Assembly: GCA_947499565.1 (NCBI GenBank)
Contig: CANMOV010000001.1
Location: forward strand, 1,178,001-1,242,000
Reading direction: 5' to 3'
Length of the DNA stretch: 64,000 bases
Source of the DNA: an uncultured Croceitalea sp.
GTDB lineage: Bacteria > Bacteroidota > Bacteroidia > Flavobacteriales > Flavobacteriaceae
Part shown: piece after piece, positions 8,732-18,600 of the stretch
Layout of the letters: each line of letters opens with the position of its first letter
Position numbering within the stretch: the stretch's first letter is position 1
Translations under genes and position numbers: made by a program
Notes under the pieces: generated by a model
What the model saw: the letters and a program-made list of their open reading frames with translations, nothing else
What the model was told of the DNA's origin: nothing
Databases searched by the model: none

Positions 8732-9676
8732 TTAAAAGAATCTAGGGGTTACTACTTTTCTATACCGGGTCAAAAACTCATATCTCAAGAATACCTCGAA
8801 AGAGCCATCGTTAAAAGCGGTATTGCCCAACTCAGTGGTTTCGCGGTCATATGCCAGGCCTAACATGAATTGGTCGCTTAGCTGTATGCCCACCAAAGCA
8901 CTAAGGGCAGCACTCCATCTGTACGCGGCCCCAAAAGAGAACTTATCCCTCAATAAAAAATTGGCGGAAAGGTCTGCCTGTAATGGAGCACCTTGAACCG
9001 CCTTAAAAAGAACCGCCGGTTTAAACTTCCAATCTTGGTTCAATTCAAAAACATACCCAGAAATCAGATACCAGTTCATACGCTCTTGTGCTAGAAACGA
9101 GGAGCCCCCTGTTTCCCCCAATCGATCAAAATGTTCCGTTTCCAAAAAGTTGGGTACTGAAAGTCCAGCATAGAACCTATCCGTATGATAATAAACTCCA
9201 GCTCCAAAATTTGGAGAGAACTTTTTATCGATGTTTGGGGGAGCGCCTGCACTCCCCTCGGCTTGAAAGTTGCGAAGTTGATTAAAATCTACATTGAGAA
9301 AATGCCCTCCTGCCTTTAGACCAAAGGAAAGTTTTCCTTGATCAGAAGTAGGTATGGTGTATGAGAATGCACCATCAAAATAGGTGTCTTGATTGGTTCC
9401 GTTACCAATTTCATCATTTACAATAGACAATCCGATACCTACCCTTCGAGAAACAGGGGTGTTAAAGTTTAAGGTCTGTGTTGTAGGTGCACCGTCTAAT
9501 CCTACCCATTGCGAACGATGTAATGCAGCTATGCTAAAAACGCCCCTTGAACCGGCATATGCAGGGTTAACCGACAGGGTATTGTACATGTATTGCGTAT
9601 ACTGTGCATCTTGCTGCCCATATATTCCGGCCGAAATCGTAAACAGTAATACTAAAGTGATATATATATGTTTCAT
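8732..9676 (-). CDS. PorP/SprF family type IX secretion outer-membrane protein
   Basis: A 314-residue protein with a signal peptide cleaved near IYGQQ and the family's signature start DAQYTQYMYNTLSVNPAYAG (residues about 23-42), followed by alternating amphipathic beta strands ending in an aromatic-rich strand. PorP/SprF proteins form outer-membrane beta-barrels. SprF is needed to export and attach SprB in Flavobacterium johnsoniae. Here the gene lies 20 bases behind the giant substrate gene and one base before the OmpA-type gene, the order expected for an adhesin with its own partner. Confidence 0.93.
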   Translation of the reverse strand: MKHIYITLVLLFTISAGIYGQQDAQYTQYMYNTLSVNPAYAGSRGVFSIAALHRSQWVGLDGAPTTQTLNFNTPVSRRVGIGLSIVNDEIGNGTNQDTYFDGAFSYTIPTSDQGKLSFGLKAGGHFLNVDFNQLRNFQAEGSAGAPPNIDKKFSPNFGAGVYYHTDRFYAGLSVPNFLETEHFDRLGETGGSSFLAQERMNWYLISGYVFELNQDWKFKPAVLFKAVQGAPLQADLSANFLLRDKFSFGAAYRWSAALSALVGIQLSDQFMLGLAYDRETTELGNTAFNDGSFEVFLRYEFLTRYRKVVTPRFF

Positions 9677-9696
9677 GGTTTTAACGCTAAAATTTA

Positions 9697-12600
9697 TTAT
9701 CGATTGATGTATAGATATCCTGCTCTGGATTTTCCTTCGTCGTTTACTAAATATTTTATTAAATAATAGTAAACCCCTACAGGTAGCTGATCATTCTCTT
9801 GAATCGTTGCCCTACCATTGGAAATACCTGTAAAAACATTACCTCTATTGTCATACCCCTTGGTCTCGAAAACCTTTACACCCCAGCGGTTATAAATTTC
9901 AACGGTATTATCGGGGAAGTTTTCGATATTTCTTATGATGAATGCGCCTTGATTCAGATTTGAATCAACCAAATCGTTCTCGATATCGATATCACAAGCG
10001 GCACCTTGCGGTGGCGTTCCACCAATGGAATCACATGAATCTAATGGGTTTGTACCATCAGCTACCTCTTGACCATCATTGATACCATCTCCATCTGAAT
10101 CCGGATTATTTGGGTCTGTTTCACCTTCGTCGACCGAACCGTTGCCATTTACATCTTCTTCATCATTCGTCAATCCATCTTCATCACAATCACTTGTGCC
10201 TAACGGTGTTCCACCACTAGAATCGCAATCATCCAAAGGATTAGTGTTATCAATAACTTCTTGGCCGTCATTGATACCGTCTCCATCAGAATCAGGATTG
10301 TTAGGATCCGTACCCAACGTAGCTTCTTCGGCATCGGTCAATCCATCTCCATCACTATCACAAGCACTGTTTAAACTGTTCGGGTCACAAGCATTTAATG
10401 GATCACTTGTTCCGTTAGGTGATTCACCTGTACTCGGGTCATCAACATTATTCACCTCTTCACCATCGGTAAGTCCATCACCATCCGTATCCGGATTATT
10501 GGAGTCCGTGCCCAATACGGCTTCTTCACCATTTGTTAAACCGTCTCCATCAGCATCACATAAGGCATCCGAATTATCAGGATCACATGGATTTAATGGG
10601 TCACTGTTGCCGTTAGGTGATTCACCCGTACCTGGGTCATCAACATTATTCACCTCTTCACCGTCGGTGAGTCCATCCCCGTCAGAATCAGGATTGTTAG
10701 GGTCAGTACCCAATAGAGCTTCTTCACCATCCGTTAGGCCATCACCATCAGAATCACATAAGGCGTTCGAATTATCAGGATCACAAGCATTTAATGGGTC
10801 ACTAGTGCCGTTAGGTGATTCACCTGTACTCGGGTCATCAACATTATTCACCTCTTCACCATCGGTGAGACCATCACCGTCAGAATCAGGATTGTTAGGG
10901 TCCGTGCCAATTGCAATTTCTTCGCCATCCGTTAGTCCATCACCATCCGTATCGCATAAAGCGTCCGTGTTATCAGGGTCACATGGGTTTGATGGATCGC
11001 TGGTGCCGTTAGGTGATTCACCTGTACTCGGATCATCCACATTATTCACCTCTTCACCATCGGTAAGACCATCACCATCAGAATCTGGATTGTTCGGGTC
11101 CGTGCCAATAGCAATTTCTTCGCCATCCGTTAGTCCATCACCGTCCGTATCGCATAAGGCATCCGAATTATCAGGATCACATGGATTTAATGGGTCACTG
11201 TTGCCGTTAGGTGATTCGCCCGTACCTGGGTCATCAACATTATTCACCTCTTCACCGTCGGTGAGTCCATCCCCGTCAGAATCAGGATTGTTAGGGTCAG
11301 TACCAATAGCAATTTCTTCACCATCCGTTAGGCCATCGCCATCTGTATCGCAAAGAGCATCCGAATTGTTAGGGTCACATGGATTTAATGGGTCACTGGT
11401 ACCGTTAGGAGATTCGCCCGTACTCGGGTCATCCACATTATTTACTTCTTCACCGTCGGTCAGGCCGTCACCATCAGAATCTGGATTGTTAGGGTCTGTA
11501 CCGGCATTGGTTTCTTCATCATTGGTCAATCCATCGTTATCACAATCTGAAGCACCTGTTGGTGTACCACCAATAGAATCACAAGAATCGTTGGGATCTG
11601 TGTTATCGGTAAGTACTTCTTGACCGTCGTCAATACCGTCACCATCAGTATCTGCTATATCGGGGTTTGTACCCAAAGCCGATTCTTGGTCGTTGGTCAA
11701 TCCATCATTGTCACAATCGCTTGCACCTAAAGGTGTACCGCCAACCGAATCACAATCGTCCAATGGATCGGTTCCGTCAACATTTACTTCTTGACCATCA
11801 TTTATTCCATCACCATCGCTATCAGGGTTATTTGGATCTGTACCTGCAGTTGTCTCATCAGCATTGGTAAGGCCGTCATTGTCACAATCACTTGTGCCCA
11901 GTGGAGTTCCACCGTTTGAATTACAATCGTCCAATGGGTCGCTGCCATCGACATTGGCTTCTTGGCCATCATTGATACCATCCCCATCGGTATCAGGATT
12001 TTCAGGGTCCGTACCCAAAATAGTCTCTTCATCATTGGTTAGGCCATCATTATCACAATCTGCCGTGCCAAGAGGGGTGCCTCCTAAAGAACTACAAGAA
12101 TCATTAGGGTCCGTACCATCCAAAGCTTCTTGACCATCGGAAATACCGTCTCCATCAGAGTCTATATTGTCTGGGTCGGTCAAATTTCCATTTGGATCTG
12201 CAGGAGTCGAAGGGTCATCAACACCAGTGGTCTCTTCAGCATAGGTTAGCCCATCGTTATCGCAATCGCTTGTGCCAACAGGCTGCCAATTTGGATCAGA
12301 CCTTGGAATACAAGGGTCCGCAGGGGCGGGGTCATCTACATCACAAATATTGTCTCCATCCGTATCTACACAAGTGGGTATACTAATAAATACGGTAGCC
12401 GTGTCACATACTGTACCATTACAGACTTCATAAATCACCGTAACCGTAGAATCGTCTTCAGCTGCAATCGCCGTATAGGTAAGTTCGCCCGTAGCTTGAT
12501 CGATACTTATTGTTCCTGCAGCAGTGCCAGTACCCAAGTCGGTAATAGTGCTACCCGCCAAGAAATCGTCATTTATTAGAATATTAATGGTCTTTGGAAC

Positions 12601-15600
12601 GCCCACATCTGCTGTAGTATTGTCATCTACGGCTGTTCCAACCCCAGGGTTCGGATCGGTACCATTAGGGTTACCATCTCCATCACAATCACTTGTAGCC
12701 AATGGTGTGCCACCCACCGAATCACAATCATCATTAGGATTTGTGCCATCCAAGGCTTCTTGACCATCACTTATACCGTCACCATCGGTATCGGCATTAC
12801 TAGGATTTGTTGTATTACCATTAGGGTTAGCAGGGGTCGAAACATCATCTACACCGGTGGTTTCCTCATCATTCGTCAATCCATCATTATCGCAATCACT
12901 GGTTCCAAGTGGCGTTCCTCCAAAAGCATCACAATCATTATTAGGGTCGGTACCATCCAAGGCTTCTTGACCATCAGAAATACCATCACCATCTGTATCA
13001 ACCACATTAGGGTCTGTTGTATTACCATTAGGATTTGCTGGAGTACTAGGATCATCCACACCTGTCGTTTCCTCATCATTGGTCAAACCGTCACCATCAC
13101 AATCCGCTGTACCTAAGGGAGTACCGCCTACCGAATCGCAAGAATTATTAGGGTCGGTACCATCAAGGGCTTCTTGGCCGTCAGAAATGCCATCTCCATC
13201 CGTATCCGCGATATTTGGATTTGTGGAAATACCATTAGGATTGGCCGGGGTGCTAGGGTCATCGACTCCTGTAATCTCTTCATTATTGGTGAGTCCGTCA
13301 CCATCACAATCACTTGTTCCTAAAGGCATACCGCCGACAGAATCACACGAATCATTGGGGTCTGTACCATCCAAGGCTTCTTGACCATCAGAAATACCGT
13401 CCCCATCAGTATCCGTTAGATTTGGGTCTGTAGTATTTCCATTAGGGTTTGCAGGAGTTGACGGGTCATCTACTCCTGTAGTCTCTTCATCATTGGTTAA
13501 ACCGTCGTTATCGCAATCACTGGTTCCTTGTGGTGTTCCGCCGATTGAATCACAATCGTTATTCGGATTTGTGCCGTCCAAAGCTTCTTGACCATCGCTT
13601 ATACCATCACCATCCGTATCTGCAAGCATAGGATCGGTTATGTTACCGCTTGGATTTGCAGGCGTACTTGGGTCATCGATACCCGTAGTCTCTTCATCGT
13701 AGGTTAAACCGTCACCATCACAGTCACTAGTACCGACCGGTTGCCAATCTGGATTACTCATAGGAACACAGGGGTCATTAGGTGCTGGGTCATCCACATC
13801 ACAAATATTGTCACCATCTGCATCCGCACAGGCAGGAATGGTTATGAACACTGTTGCCGTGGCACAGACCGTTCCATTACAAACCTCATAATTTACGGTG
13901 ACCGTATTATTGTCTTCTGCAGCCGTTGCGGTATAGGTTAACTCGCCTGTAGCCTGATTTATAACAATGGTTCCTGAGGCCGTACCCGTACCCAAATCTG
14001 TAATGGTACTACCGGCCAAGAAGTCATCGTTAAACAATATGTCAATTGTTTTCGCAATACCAACATCTGCCGTAGTATTATCGTCGACAGCGGTCGCCGT
14101 ATCAGGATTGGGGTCTGTACTGGTCGGATTACCGTCGCCATCACAATCGCTATCTGGTAGCGGTGTTCCTCCAATGGCATCGCAATCATCATTAGGATCT
14201 GTGCCATCCAAAGCTTCTTGACCATCACTGATACCATCACCATCGGTATCCGCTACTGCTAGGTCAGTGATTTCTCCATTAGGATTCGCTGGGGTTGATG
14301 GGTCATCTACGCCTGTAGTTTCTTCATCATTGGTCAACCCATCGTTATCACAATCTGCCGTACCAAGAGGGGTACCGCCCAATGAACTGCAAGAATCATT
14401 AGGATCTGTATTGTCAAAGGCTTCCTGACCATCGGAAATTCCATCGCCATCGGTGTCAGCGCTGTTCGGGTCCGTGTTGTTCCCATCAGGGTTGGCAGGT
14501 GTACTTGGGTCATCTACACCCGTAGTTTCTTCATCATTTGTTAGCCCATCACCATCGCAATCTTCACTGCCCAGTGGTGTACCACCGACCGAGTCACAAG
14601 AATTATTGGGATCTGTACCATCCAAGGCTTCTTGACCATCTGGAATACCATCTCCATCGGTATCCGCCAGATTTGGATTTGAAGTGTTACCATTAGGGTC
14701 AGCAGGGGTAGAAGGATCGTCTACACCCGTAATTTCCTCATCATTGGTCAAACCGTCACCATCACAATCGGCTGTTCCGAGCGGTGTGCCACCGACCGAA
14801 TCACACGAATTATTAGGGTCCGTGCCATCCAAGGCCTCTTGACCGTCAGTTATAGTGTCTCCGTCAGTATCTGCATTGTCAGGGTTGGTTATCTCGCCAT
14901 TAGGGTCTGCTGGCGTTGCTGGGTCATCCACACCTGTTGTTTCTTCATCATTGGTCAAACCATCATTGTCGCAATCACTTGTCCCCAATGGTGTACCTCT
15001 ATTCGAGTCACAGTCATCCAATGGGTCGGTGCCGTCTACGTTTACTTCATCACCATCGAATATGCCATCACCATCAGTGTCGGGATTGTTAGGATCCGTA
15101 CCGGCGATGAACTCATCATCATTAATAAGGCCATCGTTATCACAATCACCTGTTGCCAACGGAATACCCCCTATGGATGAACAGTCATCGTTAGGGTCGG
15201 TACCATCCAAGGCTTCTTGACCATCAGAAATTCCATCACCATCGGTATCGGTGAGCGTAGGGTCTGTCGTATTTCCATTAGGGTTTGCTGGAGTACCAGG
15301 GTCATCCACACCTGTGGTCTCTTCATCATCGGTCAAACCATCATTGTCACAATCATTGGTGCCCTGAGGTTGCCAATTTGGATTAGATCTTGGCTCACAT
15401 GGGTCGTTTATAGTCTCCGGGGTTTCATCAGCATCACAAATGTTGTCACCATCAGTATCAACACATGCAGGTACCGTAACAAAAAGAGTTGCCGTATCAC
15501 AAACACTACCATTACAAACCTGATAATTTATGGTAACGGTGGAATTATTATCTGCTAAGACCGGTGTATAAGTTATTTCACCTGTTGCTTGGTCTATCGA

Positions 15601-18600
15601 TACTGTACCGTTGGCATTGCCCGTATTTAAATCGGTTATGGTACTGCCAACCAAAAAGTCATCATTGACCAACACGTTAATGGTTCTCGGAACCCCGATA
15701 TCAGCCGTTGTGTTATCGTCTTGGGCTACGGGATTTGTTCTATTGGGATCGGTAACATCTGGATTACCATCATTATCAGAATCGATATCTAGAAAATCAG
15801 GACTACCATCGGTATCCGTATCCACAGGCACAAAACTTACCCCTGCGCCGTCAACACCACCATCTTCCGCTTCATCAGGAACTCCATTAGCACCGGTTGC
15901 ACCATCAACTTGGCCATCGTTATCTGCATCTGTTAAACCAGCACCACTTTCAACTACATCATAAATACCATCGCCATCACTTTCCAAATCCAAATGGTTT
16001 GGTAAGCCGTCAAGGTCAAAATCGTAGGCATCTGGTATACCATCTCCATTGGTGTCGGTATAATCTGTTGTAGAACCATCTCCTGTAGTACCATTATCAT
16101 TGGCATCAGAAAAGTTGGGTACTCCATCACCATCAGCATCTCCAAATGGATCAAGGCCATTATGTTCTTCCGTATCTAAAATGCCATCATTATCATCGTC
16201 TAAATCATCTGTATCGACCACTCCATCGCCATCGGCATCTTTAACATCGCGATAATCAACATCACCACCGCCGTTTACATCGCCATCGGCATCGGGCAGA
16301 GCAGAAGGAGTTGTGCCGTTTTGTGCCGCACCATCCGCTGAAACGCCATCTGGCACATTGTCAAAACTGTCATCTATGCCATCAAAATCAGAATCATTAC
16401 CTGAAGCCGTTGTTCCTCCAAAAGCTTCGGAGGTATCGCTATCACCATCATTATCACTATCGGTATCTAAATAGTCGGGTACGATGTCGCTATTGATTAA
16501 TGCGCCGTCCGAGTTTATTACCTCTGTATTATCGATCCCATCACCATAAGCAATGTCGATTCCGTTAAAATCTACATTTCCACTCGGTGGTATGTAGCCT
16601 AAGGTAGATTGTGCCTCTACATTATCCGGAATACCATCGTTGTCTGAATCGAGATCATAGGCATTGGGAATATTATCGCCGTCTGCATCAAACTCGGGTT
16701 GCACATTGCCATCAGCATTTCCTATTGCAGCATTATTATCGTCATCATCAATTGAAGCGGGAACCCCGTCATTATCATTATCTGCATTTGGGTTCAATCC
16801 GTTGTTTTCTGCGGTATCTAAAATACCATCATTATCATCATCTAAATCGATGCTATTATCAACACCATCGCCATCCCAATCCAATGGGTTAGCCTGAATC
16901 TCACAGCCAAAACCATCATTTTGACCTGAATCATCTGCTATAAATACCTTTGTAAAGTCTGTGCCATCAGTTGCATTGGCAACATCGGTAATTCGGTAAA
17001 TATCACCGTTGCCATTGTTAAAAGCGTATAAGTTGCCATCACGGTCTTGCCAGACCGCACCAAACGAATTACTGGTAATTGGGTCGGTATTGGTTGTTGC
17101 ATTGGCTTCGGTTAAATCAAAACGTTCTGAAAAACCTGATGTCAAATTTACTTTTGTTAACCGTATTACCCCAGCATTGGTTCTTGAAATACCATATACA
17201 AAACCATCTAACAGGGCAAAGTCGGCCGCTCCTGAAAACGTACCGGTAATAGGCTGATTTGTTGCAGTTATTGTAGCTGGGTAACTAGTTATGTTCGCTA
17301 CCTGAAAGGTGACAATGTTACCTCCATTGATGTAACCCACCTTATCCTCAAAAGCAAAAAGCGAAAAAGTTGAGCCAGCTGCTGCACCACTTATATTTAT
17401 TTGCCCAATAAAATTGAAATTCGAAGGGTCATATACTCTTAGCGTACTACTACCGCTTGTAGGAAATGAATAGACCAATTGTGAAGCTGCGTTGTAAGCA
17501 GAATTTGTAGCTGAAGCATTGGTTACCCCTTCCAAAGTACCAATTTGCACATATTCTTGAATAAAGGGATTGAATCTATAGACCTCGGCCGTACTGTTTC
17601 CACTATTCCCGCGGGTCTGATATAAAGTGTTGATTATTCCACAATCGATAGATCCCGTAAAGTTGTCCCTGAAGTCTACATTACCTCCGGTCGCTACGTC
17701 GCCATCAGAATCAGGGAAGTTATCCAATTGTGTGTCATCGAAAGCTCCATTCGGGTCTGAATAGTCATCAGCCGGATTATCTACCGCGCTATCAAGGCCA
17801 TTAGTACCAACATCACCATTTAAAACAAGACCAGCTTCTACGGTATCATTTCCGCCTTCGTTATCGGAATCTAAATCTAAAAAGTCGGGATTATCGGTGC
17901 CATCGGTATTTACCGCGGCTATTCCACTGCCATAGGCAGAATCTAAACCACCATTTGCGGCAGCATCTCCATTTGGGGGAATATAACCTGCCGTACTTTG
18001 AGCTTCAATATTATCAGGTATACCGTCACCATCACTATCTAAATCTAAATGATTAGGAATTCCATCACCGTCAAAATCATACACATCTGGTATACCATCG
18101 TTGTTTGCATCGGTGTAATCTGTGGTCGAGCCATCACCGGTTCCATCGTCCGTGGTATCCTCAAAATTCAAAATACCATCACCGTCCTCATCTCCAAAAG
18201 CATTATTGCCATCAACATATTCATCAGCATCGGCCAAACCATCGCCATCATCGTCTAAATCTGAAGCATCATCTATACCATCACCATCTGTATCCGCAGG
18301 TGGCGCGGCGCATGCCGTAAATGTTGCTGCATCAGTTACGTCTGCATTTGTTCCTGTATACCCATCGGTGTTACCTGTAACACGTCCATTATTGGCATCG
18401 TATCCCGTTCCGGCCAGCTCGCCTGGTGTTGTTGTACTCTCGGTAAACCCTGCCTCCAAAACATCGGCACAACCATCACCGTCAGCATCAGTATCTATAT
18501 GGTCTTCAATGCCATCTAAATCTGTATCAAAATTATCATTGATGCCGTCTGAGTTCGAATCTACAAACCCTGGAAAATCTGTATCTTGATAGTCTGGCAC

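Noticed and set aside
10079-11623. A 514-codon plus-strand frame rich in Ser and Pro
   Set aside because: It is the antisense shadow of the tandem calcium repeats. Its repeats follow the repeat period of the real gene, and it has no domain, signal peptide or promoter.
10330-15400. Regular repeats that could suggest a CRISPR array
   Set aside because: The units are about 200 bases, remain in frame and encode TSP3 modules. There are no short conserved repeats with unique spacers and no cas genes.
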